This document shows positions 1 to 11,571 of a DNA stretch of 64,000 nt, piece after piece. The notes beneath the pieces are model-generated. The model did not search any database and was not told the origin of the DNA. It saw only the letters and a program-made list of their open reading frames with translations. Origin of the DNA: Mytilus trossulus (lineage: Eukaryota; Mollusca; Bivalvia; Mytilida; Mytilidae); assembly GCF_036588685.1 (NCBI RefSeq), contig NC_086378.1, positions 77,207,127-77,271,126 of the forward strand, read 5' to 3'. Made by a program: the position numbers and the translations under genes. How positions within the stretch are numbered: the first letter of the stretch is position 1; the number at the start of each line of letters is the position of its first letter.

Positions 1-622
1 AAATATAAAGGCAGATATGAATAGAAAGAGAACTCTATAAAGTCTAGAGTGCTAGCTTGACAAATTGCAGGCGGTGTTGTATTGATATCCCAATAGCATG
101 AGTTTGAATCCTGGTGAGTAAAGAACAAACATTTGCTTCCACAAATTTTCAGATTTGACATTGGCGCTGATAATAAGAGTATTAGGAATATAAATATTAT
201 TTTTTAGCCTTGTATTATCTTCACTGATGATCAAATGGATGGAGTTGTGGTAGAGTTATCTTTGTTTAGATAAATATGCACATACAAAATGTCTCTGACA
301 CTTATTTATGATTTCTCATTTGAAATAAATTAGTTTGCTCCTGGCAAATAAACAAATAAAATTGTGAAGCATGCTAGTATCTTAAACAGAAGTAATTTTT
401 GAAGGAAGTGATCAAAAACTGATTTTAAAATACAAGTATCTAAACTATATTAGTTAGCGGATCTACAAATGAATTATGATTGAATACAATATTTGAAGTG
501 AAAGGATGTTAAAGGTGTCACTTGTTGGAGATGTATGTTATATGTTCTACTTCTTATTCCAGGATTTTAAATTCAAGAAGCAAATGAGCACAACTTGGAA
601 CTTAAGCATTTTCATGTGAATA

Positions 623-3436
623 ATGGTCATGCGATTGTTGCTGATATTTCTGACAATTGTGGAAAGTGAGAATTATGTTTTTGAAAATCGTATGAAGACA
701 AAAATTCCCTTTTGATTTTTGCATGAGTTCATTAGACAATTATTTTAATACTAGACTACTGTAGTTAACCAAAGTCGAATGAATTGAGATCGCCAAAGTA
801 TAAATGTATCTGATATAATGTTAAGTCTATTATCTAAGCAGTTTTGGTGACCTTGCAGTTAGGTGTGACCAAAGGCCGTACTTTAATGGTTCACTTTTTA
901 CAAATTGTCACTTGGATGAAGAATTGTCTCATTGGCAATCATACCACATCTTCTTATATCTAATTTATCGTAATCAGGTTGCTTGCCAAATTCAAATAAA
1001 ATCTATGTGGTCGCCAATTTGCATACCTGTTAATACATGTTCTTAGAATATGAACTGAACAAATGATAAGTTTAAGAAACATTTTCCTTTTGTTAACTGA
1101 CAACTTTAAAACGAGTTAGTTTTCTTATGTTATTGTTATCTTTTTTTATTGAGCTTCATACATTTAGGAAGATTATACATGTATATCATCTATGTAGTTA
1201 CTAAACAACTAAAAAAAGTAACAATGCAAGGGATATTTATTATGTATATAATGTTTATAGTGTAATCAGAAATATTAGGTAACAATAAGCATTTAAAGGA
1301 AATGAATAACACGAGGCAAACCAATATTTTATCAACATTAAACAAAACCTGTAGCAAAATAGCAATCACAAAATGCATAACAATGTATACTATGTAAAGA
1401 ACGTATATTAAGGTAAAAGTTTCTTTTAAGCTTTATGAAACACTAACTGAGGTATCGTTATATAATATTGACAACTAATTATTTGTTTTAAAAGTCGTGA
1501 CAGGTGCATCATGGGAACAGAAACCAACCGATGTCTCTGCATTAATTGGTAGTACTGTCACATTAAGATGTAAAGTTGTGGGTGATCCTGGTTTTGTGAC
1601 GTGGAATACAAATGGTAATACACTTGCCGTGGGAACCAGTATAGTATCAAGTGATACTCGTATTACTGTACCGTTAGCTTCTAAATTTAATTTTCAGATA
1701 ACCAATGTGCAAAAAGGCGACGATGGCGATTACACGTGTAATGTACAAAATATACAGCCAGACTCTCAGAAAGCTGTGACTGTTCACCTGACTATTCTAG
1801 GTTAGTATCTGCCTATGAGTGTACATAATGAAACAATGGGAAAACAATTTTTGAAAGTTAGTATCTGTGTTTTACATTTATTCCACCCAGACCACTTGAT
1901 TACAAGGAAACTGGTGCAATAAGTAAAATCTCAAAAATACTGAACTCCGACAAAAATTTTGAACGAGAAGTCCGTAATCAAATGTCAAAATCAAATGTTC
2001 AAACACATCAAACCAATGGATATCTAACAACTGTCACATTCCTGACTAGATACAATCATTTTCTTATGTCGATTAAAGCTGTTTTTATAGCTCGCTTTAC
2101 CTCTCAGTTGTATAACAGTCGCAAAAAAAATCCATTAAATCGACAACGATATGTGAACAAAATAAAACAGACGTAATAGGTAAAAATGTCAAAAATAGGG
2201 TGAATAAAATTCAACATTGTGTTATTATCTTTGTCACTAAAAAAAGAAATATGGCGCGAAATATCTATGATCAGTTAAGCAATCAACTTCATAAACCAAA
2301 TCCATTATGTTGAACGTACATAAACGTATATTGTAAGAAGAGAAAATGGTTCTGACTTTATGAGAGAGAAAACAATCTTAAGAATGAAAACATTTTTGAC
2401 AATGTCAAAAATAGAGGTACAGCAGTCAATGTTCTGTTATTATCTTAAATCAGAAGTAAATTTAAGTTAAAGGGTACTAGATACGAGAAAAAAAAAGTGT
2501 GATTTTTTAGTGGTTCAATCATCAATGAAAGTTAAATAGTGACATAATAACTTGCGATGAATTATTCACTTGAAGTTAATTCGACCTCATTAAATCTGAA
2601 TTCATGTGAACTTCAATTAAACCCCTTAGACATAACGCATGTAGTAAGCGTGTTCGTTTATTCAAAGGAAACGAAGGTCAACATTGAAAGTGAAACAAAG
2701 GTTAACCTCAATACTCTTCAACTTTGTTCTTGTTTGGCTTTATAACTATTTTGATATAAGCGTCAATGATGAGTCTTATGTAGACGAAACGCGCGTCTGG
2801 CGTACTAAATTATAATCCTGGTACTTTAGATAACTATTTATCATTGACTGATTCAATCATCATAAAATGGGCGTGTTCGCTTTGTATTTAGATCTATGTC
2901 TGTGTCGCTTATATGACCATTGGAAGTCTTCGGAAATTAACTCGACAGTTAATTAGATGGCATGAAGACTAGAAAACACACGAAACAAAGCTACATGTTA
3001 TCGTGTTCATGCCCTGTAAATTGTTTATGTTAAACATTTTATAATTTGGATAATAATTTTGCATGGTTATAAATCAAAAAAGATAATTTTATCAAATCAG
3101 TGAATGTGAATATGACAGCTAGTGCTCCTTTAAAATGCTAGGATTAAAGAAATAGTATGGTATTTTGTAATTTGTATCCGACTGTATTCAAGAAAATATG
3201 CGGATTCTCCTTTTCTTTATTTAGTGTTTACTTGTACAGAATTTTACGAAGATATTACATTAAAATAACATCAGGGTGTTTAATTTGTAGTGTGAAATTA
3301 TTTATATGGCTTATTTCTTTCACCATTTATTATAGATATCAGAAGATATAATGTTTATTATAAGTATTAAATTTTTCCAGGTAACTCAGGATCTACATAC
3401 ATTCTGAGTGGGTCTACTGTTTTTTTGCACTATTAG
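623..3436 (+). CDS. Small secreted single V-type immunoglobulin-domain protein (3 exons)
   Basis: Exons 623-665, 1504-1800 and 3381-3436, all joined in phase 1, give 131 aa. Exon 1 encodes a hydrophobic signal peptide starting MVMRLLLIFL and ends at a GTGAGA donor. Exon 2 is a classic symmetrical phase 1-1 Ig exon: first Cys at about residue 37, core Trp at 48, and DDGDYTC with the second Cys at 93, preceded by a long polar loop. The exon 3 acceptor is tttttccag; it adds a short tail ending FLHY. If the donor at 1801 is not used, translation stops at once (TAG 1803-1805) and the protein is about 114 aa, so the tail is the least certain part. Secretion and a recognition or adhesion role are inferred from the fold; no lectin or membrane domain is seen. 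An upstream acceptor near 561 suggests a 5' UTR intron. Confidence 0.6.
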
Positions 3437-4560
3437 TATGCTTTTTGAAAAGATCGAGTATATTTTGAAGAGAGAAAAAGAAAGAGTTTTATTTTTCTTG
3501 TTGTATATAGTTGCTATGAGAAGTTGTGTAGGTTTAGAAATTTTTATTGGCAGCCTTGCAAGCTAGGTTGACTTTTTACCAAAAATATGCTTATATATCC
3601 ATTTTATGTATTTCATTCATGTATTGATATATATTATAGTTTTTGTAACATTGAAAAAAATGATTATGAAAGATAATACAAGTTATACATATTGACTTGC
3701 TAGTTGATAATTAAATTGTATTACGACATACATCGTTTAATTAGGTCTTACGACAGCTTTTAATGCATTTATTTATTTAAATGTCGAAAATAACATACGA
3801 TGACCTATAGTTGTTAATGTTTGTGTCATTTTGGTCTTTTGTGGATAGTTGTCTCATTGGCAATCATACCACATCTTCTTTTTCATATGTTAGAAAACAG
3901 CAATTAAGTACGGTAACATACATTGGGCATTTTTATTTCACAGTCCCAAAACCCGTGAAATACCTTTGTCCCCTTTTTAATTCAGAAAATTATATAAAAA
4001 TATCTGCACACCAGAAATATTCTTTTGGATGTATTTAAACGTTTATACGGTATATCAACCTCTTTAATTTTCTTGATTAAATTTTTATTATAGCAATAAT
4101 TTCTTTTGTTTTTTGCTTTTTATTTCTATTTTATTACAAGTGTGGATATATGAATGATAAAAGTTGAACAATGGAAGATGTTTTAAGGAACTGACTAGGC
4201 CTTGTGAGTTTCGTTATTATGTATGAACGAATGACCAGTTACACACAGGATTCTTCAGTAGAAAGTAGAGACTATTTAAGTATCACAGCTTGTCATATCT
4301 AGATAGTATTGTCATCAGAGTATAATTTTTGTGGTTCATGAATAGCAGGCTCTGTTCACCCCTCCTAGAGTACCTGCAATCACCACAGGTATTTGCGGGA
4401 TTCTCTTGTTACACCGTCCTTGGTTTTCGTTAATGTGCTTTTTGTACTGCAGTTTGTTTTTCTTTGTGAGCCGTGGCGTTGTCTGTTTATTTTCGACGCA
4501 TGAGTTTTAATGTATCTTTGGTGTCCTTGCCTGTCTTCTACTCGGATTCGATGTAGTGAT
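3437..4560. other. Intergenic, repeat-derived, no gene seen
   Basis: AT-rich DNA holding a partial copy of the 'ttggcaatcataccacatct' repeat near 3815-3880. From about 4320 to 4545 there is a copy of another dispersed family, related to 24180-24420 and 25085-25345 (shared words include 'gttgtctgtttattttcga'). No exon with credible splice sites was found. Confidence 0.4.
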
Positions 4561-4777
4561 AGTCACTGACACCGTCATACACGTAGATTTGTTCACATTA
4601 TCCGGGGAAATTACTATACAAGTATTGTAATAAAAAAGGTGGCTGTTCGTCTTGTAATTTGTTCTGCTACTTGTTCTTTGTCCTCAGCCTCTCAACAGAC
4701 GAACGACATCTGTGAGAGTTGGGTCTTGATTTTTACATGCTGGCGATGTCAAGGCAGTCCGGCGGGCTTTGTTGCCG

Positions 4778-5412
4778 ATGTAGAGGCAGGCCGGGATCGA
4801 CTAGCTGACACCTATAAGATTCAAAATTCAAACTCTTTTAATAAAATAAATAAAAACAAAAATAATACAAAACAGTTACAATCACAAAAAAGTAAAACAA
4901 ATATTGGCAATTATTTCTTTAAAAGAAAACAATGGATATTTTATTAAAACTTTATTTATGAAAACTATTAATTATCTCTATTTCAGTTAAACTTATTTAA
5001 AAATAATTTACTTTTAATCTTAATACTTTTTAAATCATGACTTACCTATAAGTTTCAAAATTCAAACTTTGACGTCTCAAAGCAGAATTTCTACTTATAT
5101 AGCAATCATTTAAATGATGTTATGCCAACGTGGCTTTCTTTGTCACGATTTGATTAGAAATTATCTACTATGTTTATTGTCCGAAATAAGGTCAAAATGT
5201 TGCATAAGTGAATGTACCATAAATAATAGAGAGGTCAATTTGACTTTGTTGATAATAAATAATGTTTAAATGACCAGAGAATTGTTTACATTATTCCACT
5301 GTATACATATTGATTAAGATAATCAATACCTTTCTTATTTAAATAAAATTTAATTAATAATTTTAACGTCAGCTATGTCCAAAAATGTAGTTCAAATATC
5401 TGTCACAATACA
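4778..5412. repeat. Direct repeat, left copy (635 bp identical)
   Basis: Every base matches 7278-7912, with no indels. Similarity continues leftward to about 4650 but drops sharply (for example 'gacatctgtgagagttggg' against 'tacatgtgtgagagctgag'). Confidence 0.9.
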
Positions 5413-6009
5413 TCACTCTCCTTAGAAATTTTGGACTCCAAAATAAAATAAATAATAAAGAATATTTTAGAGAAATTGTGTAAAATTTTATGTTTACTAT
5501 ATTAATTTGAAAATGGATTTATAACTTTTAATTATTAATGTAAGTAACTAATCAATATCCATATTAAAACCTCAAAACAATATAGAAGACAAGCAATTGA
5601 GTGGCGAAAAATTAATGGATGTATAAACATATAGCATTTAGAATTTGATTTTAAGCGATAAAAATTTTGAACTTATTTTTAATATTTTTCTTTTTTTTTT
5701 TTCTTTCTTTTTTTTAGATTCCTTAATCATACTATTCAATTGGTGTTTTCTTTTTCCTTTTTTCTTTTTCTTTTTTAATTTAATTGATGTTACAAGTATG
5801 ATGATAAAATACTATTAATTATTAATAATAAATCGTTGTTATTGAAAGTTTGTTACCCACATGCTTACAAAAGAACGTTTATCTTTACAGTTGATGAAAT
5901 GTAGTTATAAATATATGAAAAGTGTTTAAACAAAATGTTGCAAAAATATATGAAATATGAAATTTTGAATAAATCTTAAACAGAATTTGATTTTGCTTAT
6001 TGCAGTCTC

Positions 6010-6062
6010 TAATTAGTTATCAAAGGTACCAGGATTATAATTTAGTACGCCAGACGCTAAGT
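6010..6062 (+). repeat. Fragment of dispersed repeat with core 'tagtacgccagacgc'
   Basis: The word 'accaggattataatttagtacgccagacgc' appears in split form here, inverted at about 2770-2830, and in related form at 12295-12430 and 60910-61035, where the sequence continues into 'gcgtttcgtctac'. This is a short interspersed family; here only one end is present. Confidence 0.6.
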
Positions 6063-6075
6063 CACTGTCTTATCA

Positions 6076-6275
6076 TTTTGATGGTGTTCCTACTCCTGAG
6101 GTAACCCATTTGTCAATTGATTGTGGCGTCCCTGCTCCTGAGGTGACCCATGCATTTATTTTTGATGGCGTTCCTTCTCTTGAGGTAACCCATTATATCT
6201 ATTATTTGTGGCGTCCCTGCTCCTGAGGTGACCCATTATCTATTATTTGTGGCGTTCCTGCTATTCAGGTAGCCT
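6076..6275 (+). repeat. Tandem repeat, about 42 bp x 5
   Basis: Five diverged units contain GGCGTYCCTGCTCCTGAGGT followed by RACCCATT and an AT-rich spacer. They lie between the two direct repeats of the LTR-like insertion. No reading frame is kept through the units. Confidence 0.75.
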
Positions 6276-7277
6276 GAGCAATATGTTTGCCTACATATGT
6301 ATTTATTAAACTATTATAACTTTGATTTTTCAAAATGTACAGTAAACGGCAACAAGAATTTGACTAACTTGTTCCTAATAGGTAACTTACAAACAAGGAT
6401 ATTTACGTTACGTAACTCTTAATGAAGTTTAAACCTATTCTTAAAGACGACTCATTGCAAATATTAATATTGACATGCGTTTGAAATACAAACATTCAGT
6501 TCTAATTAACATCATTCATTCTGAAAAGTTATTCAATGGATGATTTAAATGAATTAAATTTTACAACATTTTATGAAAAACATAATTTTAATAATTTTAA
6601 TATTTAAACAGTCTTTTAGAAAAGTTTATCTTAAAATTTTAAGACATGAAACGCAATAAGATTTGTGAAATGAAAATGAACATTTTGTTTCATATTTAAA
6701 AATTTAAATTAAAAATTTATATTTTAGATAAGCTTTATGGTGTACTTACAGTTTCATGCAAATATATGTTTACAATCAAAATACACAACAATAATAACTT
6801 TAGAGTTCTTAATGTCACTGATATTGATAAATGTTCACGTATAATAAAATGTTCTTTGATAATCAGCTGATGTCGTTGTTCAATGGTGTATTTTAATAAT
6901 TCACAGATATATCATCTACTGGAAACATATAGAAATAAATAGTCCGAACGGTATAAAAATAATGTCCAATTGTAAATCTTCCATTCTAATTGTCGAAACA
7001 CTGTATTAGTTTCTGGCATGCTTTAAGTTTAGATGTTAATGTAGGTGTCAGCGTTGAAAAGGTCGTCCACCATATATTATATCAAAATATGGTTGAATAT
7101 TCCGTGTACTGGATACATGATCTGTTTGATGTTCTTTGATCTTCGGACTCTCGACATATGAACTACATGTGTGAGAGCTGAGTCTGGAATCTTACATTTT
7201 GTGGGAGAACTAGTCGTGGACAATGCCTTGGATGGTATTTGGCATTGCCGCTGGCAAGCCGCCGGGCTTTGTTGGCA

Positions 7278-7912
7278 ATGTAGAGGCAGGCCGGGATCGA
7301 CTAGCTGACACCTATAAGATTCAAAATTCAAACTCTTTTAATAAAATAAATAAAAACAAAAATAATACAAAACAGTTACAATCACAAAAAAGTAAAACAA
7401 ATATTGGCAATTATTTCTTTAAAAGAAAACAATGGATATTTTATTAAAACTTTATTTATGAAAACTATTAATTATCTCTATTTCAGTTAAACTTATTTAA
7501 AAATAATTTACTTTTAATCTTAATACTTTTTAAATCATGACTTACCTATAAGTTTCAAAATTCAAACTTTGACGTCTCAAAGCAGAATTTCTACTTATAT
7601 AGCAATCATTTAAATGATGTTATGCCAACGTGGCTTTCTTTGTCACGATTTGATTAGAAATTATCTACTATGTTTATTGTCCGAAATAAGGTCAAAATGT
7701 TGCATAAGTGAATGTACCATAAATAATAGAGAGGTCAATTTGACTTTGTTGATAATAAATAATGTTTAAATGACCAGAGAATTGTTTACATTATTCCACT
7801 GTATACATATTGATTAAGATAATCAATACCTTTCTTATTTAAATAAAATTTAATTAATAATTTTAACGTCAGCTATGTCCAAAAATGTAGTTCAAATATC
7901 TGTCACAATACA
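7278..7912. repeat. Direct repeat, right copy (635 bp identical)
   Basis: The partner of 4778-5412. It abuts the ATACAAG duplication on its right side, after which the apextrin intron-1 homology resumes. Confidence 0.9.
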
Positions 7913-8136
7913 AGCTCCTTTACCATTCATTTTGAAAAAATAATAACATAAACAAAAATGGATGTGTTGTCATACATTTTACGTATTGGTGCATGTAACT
8001 GAACTGTTTCGTTTCCACGCTATTTGCAATTGGAGACGGTTGGTTTATTTACTCATTTGCAATCATACCATATCCTTATCGTTATTTTCAATAATTCAAA
8101 ATATATCATAAAGATACAAACATATGCAAAAATTTC

Positions 8137-8181
8137 TTAACTGATGGAAAAAGGAAAAAACAACGTCCATGTAGCCATCAT
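8137..8181 (-). pseudogene. Eroded apextrin-like exon 1
   Basis: This is homologous to the signal-peptide exon at 14216-14264. It starts ATGATG, encodes MMATWTLFFPFSIS and then meets TAA. The GGCAG/GTAA donor present in the intact copy has been deleted here. Homology to the intact gene continues on both sides: intron 1 (interrupted by the insertion at 4623-7907, with a remnant near 4565-4622) and upstream DNA. No exons 2-5 of this copy were found to the left; the homology fades near 4565 into a dispersed repeat. Confidence 0.75.
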
Positions 8182-8994
8182 CTTTAATCGAATATTCTGA
8201 GGTATTGTTGGCTTAAAGTATATCAAAAATATTGTAAATACATGACTAAAAATACAATGGGTGTAGTCTAAATGGACCTTTCTTTATAGGTTATAAATGT
8301 TTACATTTTCCATGAAACATATATGTTCATTATGAAGAGAGTATACCGATGTTAGTAAAACTTATACACGATTTTTAATTCTTAATCATCTGCACACTAA
8401 AAAATGAATGTATATCTGTGGGAAAATACAAGTTAACATTTAATTTTGACCACCCTGCTTAATATGACTTAAACAGTTTCCACACACATGATATATAATG
8501 AAAATTACAGCAATTACTAAAAGTATTTAAAATTACAACCGACCACACCAACCACTATCCACCGACTTTTTCTATATAAAACAGACAACACAGAAGAACA
8601 CAGTCCATATATATCTGTATAACTAGTAATAGTGATTATCCGGCTATACGGTATGATTTTTCCATTGTCGAAGGCCGTACGTTAACCTATACTGGCTTAT
8701 ATCCTATTCACTTCAACGTTAGCACCAAATGTTTAGTTGTCTCATTGGCAATCATACCACATCTCCTTGTTTCTATAAAGATAAGCTCAAGATGTGATAA
8801 GGTTGAGAAAAAAAACCTTCATATAAAAGAAACTGAATTATAAAGAATAAATATCGCTTGAATATAGTAAAATGTCTAGACAGTAATTTGTTTTGAATTT
8901 GAATTTTTGTATTTTATACTATCATTTTGGGATATTTGACAGATAACAAACCCTGTCTGTTTCTCAAACTAATGCTGTGTTGTCATTTTAATGT

Positions 8995-9460
8995 TATATA
9001 TTAAATTGCCATAAAAGAGGGAGGTTTGGCATATCACAAAACCAGGTTCAACCCACCATTTTTTCCTTTAACATATCATGTACCAAGTCAGGAATATGAC
9101 CATTTTTATATTATAGTTCGTTTCTATGTGTGTTACATTTTAACGTTGTTTTTACGTTGTGTCGTTGTTCTTCCCTTATTTTTGAGTGTGAATTCACATT
9201 AATATAAGACGTGTGACGGTACTTATCTATCCCAAATTCAAGTATTTAGTTTTGATGTTGTATTTGTTAATCTCATAGGATTTTGTCTAATGCTTAGTCC
9301 GTTTCTGTGTGTGATACATTTTAATGTTGTTTCGTTGTTCTCCTCTTATAATTAATGCGTTTCCCTCAGTTTTAGTTTGTTACCCCGATTTTGCTTTTTG
9401 TCCATGGATTTACGAGTTTTGAACAGCGGTATACTACTGTTGCCTTTATTATTCGTCAAT
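8995..9460 (+). repeat. Dispersed repeat ('accaagtcaggaatatgac' family)
   Basis: Sense-orientation copy of a family also seen at about 18930-19150, 23120-23370 and 27290-27520. Inverted copies lie at about 1920-2240, 10940-11220, 16790-17105, 20380-20600, 20930-21055 and 21860-22030. It is present in copy A of the duplication and absent at the matching point of copy B, so it arrived after the duplication. Confidence 0.65.
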
Positions 9461-11492
9461 TTGTTTGGCCCTGTACCAAATCAAAGTTATAACATCTGTG
9501 CACTGAGTTGAACTTAATTGAGTGAAGGTCAAGACAAATTATTAGAAAATAATTTTTTAAAATAATAATACTCTGAAAAAAGGAAATAACAATATATGAG
9601 TGTCTGGATGGAGTTTACAGAATAATGATTAATGGGATAACCGTAAGGTTTAACACTATAAAGAATAACAGAAAATAGGCTAGAGATTAATTGTGGGCTG
9701 AATTATAAAGAATGAAGCAAAAAGTGAATTAGAAAAAGTACTGAAATTCAAGGAAAATTCAAAACGAAAAGTCAATAATCTAATGGCAAAATTAAAAACA
9801 GACCAAACATAGTAATTTTGGGGCCTTTTATAGCTTGTTGTTCGGTGTGAGCCAAGGCTCCACGTCGAAGGTCGTACATTGACCTGTTTAAATCGTAATC
9901 ACCATAACCTAGATCACTAGACTAATTTCAACACAAAGAATACATAGTTTACAGACTAAGTACATGAGCAAAATGGAAAGACATGAATATAAAAATTACC
10001 ATTACACAACAACACAATAGCGGTATGTATAAGTGGCGATTCACGCCAAAATTATATTACTAAAAAAAAAATAGATTAGTCAGGAAAGGCTAGAAAAATA
10101 TACAAAGACATATAAAAAGAATACTATAAAGATGATAAATAGGTCGCACCTAGATTTTTAACTTCAATGCCATCACTTAAACATTATTTGTGAAGTTGAT
10201 ACGGAGAATTATCAACAAAGTTCTACGCATCTTCCTATGAACTTTTTTTTTAAAGGACGATACGTTCTTTGAGATAACCCCTATTCGTCAACTTTCTTCT
10301 CAGACACTGGTGGTGTTTTATAAAAATCTAAATAGCATATGAAAACACTTGAATACCAAATGAGTTTGGAAATGTAAATCTCATATGCAGGTGAAGTTGG
10401 TATATTAATTATTAAAATTGTCTTGTGTGTCATTGATTCCAGTTCTGAGATTTAAAAAACAGTTTGCCATCATGTCAGTTCGTGTCACACTAAAACCATA
10501 TTTGTAGGATTGATTAGTGGATTTATAAATCAAAACCAAATCTTAAAAAGACATTGAGAGTGACCTCCACAAAGATGGCCTATATTTACCGGTATTTACC
10601 CGGAATACAATGTGGTTTGTAAATGTAATGACAATGACACATATATGTTGTTCCATCATCCGTTTCCTACAATTGATACAACAAAATACTTTCCGCTATA
10701 TCTAAATTTGTAAATTAATACTTCGTACGTAGATAAAGAGTGAAATATGTAGGGCCTTAGTAGGAATTGAAATATAAAACAAACTATGATAATGATATGA
10801 GATGCACGAAACGTACAGCATAATTTAATAAAACTACCAATGATGCCGAATATTAAACAGTAAACAGAATAGAATATAAGCAAGGTTGCTCAAAGGTAAA
10901 ACAATGTCACAGGCAAATTTTAAAAAAGTTAAATAAAAAAAAACGAACAACAAGAAATTCAAAACGGAAAGTCCTTAATCAAAGGCAAAATCAGAAATTC
11001 AAACACACCAAAGGAATTTAAAATAACTGTCACATTTCTGATGGTCGAAAATAGTGGATTAAATTTGGTTGTATATCTAAACCTTTCACTTGTATGACAG
11101 TCGCATGGAATATAAATCCAGTACACTGCCAACAATATGTGAGAAAATAAGCAGATGCAATAGGTACAAACGTTGGTTACAGCAGTCATCATTGTGTTAT
11201 AATCTAAATCACTATAAAAAAAAAAAAAAATATCTTTAAAAAAAACACCACAAAAAAATGGAATATGAAAAGGAAAACTACATGAGGAAAATTATAGACA
11301 GGAATACAGAAATGACCTAGGCACAATAACACAATGGCGGGATATTTAGATGTTTGAAAAAGTTTAGCCATAAACTGAACTCGGGATAGCAGCAGCAAAA
11401 AATAAATCTGCGTATTTAAAATTCTGTTTGACTAACCACTTGATGGCATTTTTGTTATTACAAAAACAAAATAACCCCATCAAGGAGAAACT

Positions 11493-11498
11493 TTTATT
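11493..11498 (-). promoter_or_regulatory. Polyadenylation signal AATAAA of the apextrin-like gene
   Basis: AATAAA on the minus strand, 74 bases past the stop codon of the ApeC gene, within an otherwise featureless 3' UTR. Confidence 0.6.
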
Positions 11499-11571
11499 CA
11501 AGTTTGAAATCATAAAGTTCAGAAAAAAAAGAGAAAAAAAGTTAGAAATAAAATGTTGAAGTCAGTGGTTT

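Larger units (their letters stand above)
4623..7907. mobile_element. 3.3-kb LTR-like insertion with long direct terminal repeats
   Basis: The insertion sits in intron 1 of the eroded apextrin copy. The flanks read ATACAAG on both sides (4616-4622 and 7908-7914), and joining them restores sequence matching the uninterrupted intron at about 13964-14040. The two ends carry direct repeats offset by exactly 2500 bp; from 4778 to 5412 they show no difference from 7278-7912. Termini are TATTGTAAT and CTGTCACA, not the usual TG...CA. No reverse transcriptase, gag, clear primer-binding site or purine tract is visible, so it would be a non-autonomous LTR-type element or a composite. The target duplication could be shorter than 7 bp because the end repeats share the first bases of the flank. 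Confidence 0.6.
7915..11400. repeat. Segmental duplication, copy A (apextrin intron 1, exon 1 and upstream)
   Basis: Matches about 14005-20750 in order. The best blocks are 8060-8935 with 14120-15005, 9455-9545 with 15065-15155, 10380-10475 with 17935-18015, and 10540-10900 with 19840-20215. Copy A has its own insertion of a dispersed repeat at about 8965-9450. A TATA-like run (minus strand, TTTATATAGAAA, near 8570) is intact here; the counterpart near 14630 reads CTTATAGAAA. Confidence 0.75.

Noticed and set aside
50..135. tRNA gene or tRNA-derived SINE head (A-box-like 'gctagcttgac', B-box-like 'gtttgaatcc')
   Set aside because: No cloverleaf could be folded by eye and no second copy was found in the window; a similar B-box-like word near 47345 is equally isolated.
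4639..4947. 102-codon frame and its partner at 7223-7447 with identical C-termini
   Set aside because: The shared part comes from the non-coding direct repeats and is Asn/Lys-rich low-complexity translation.
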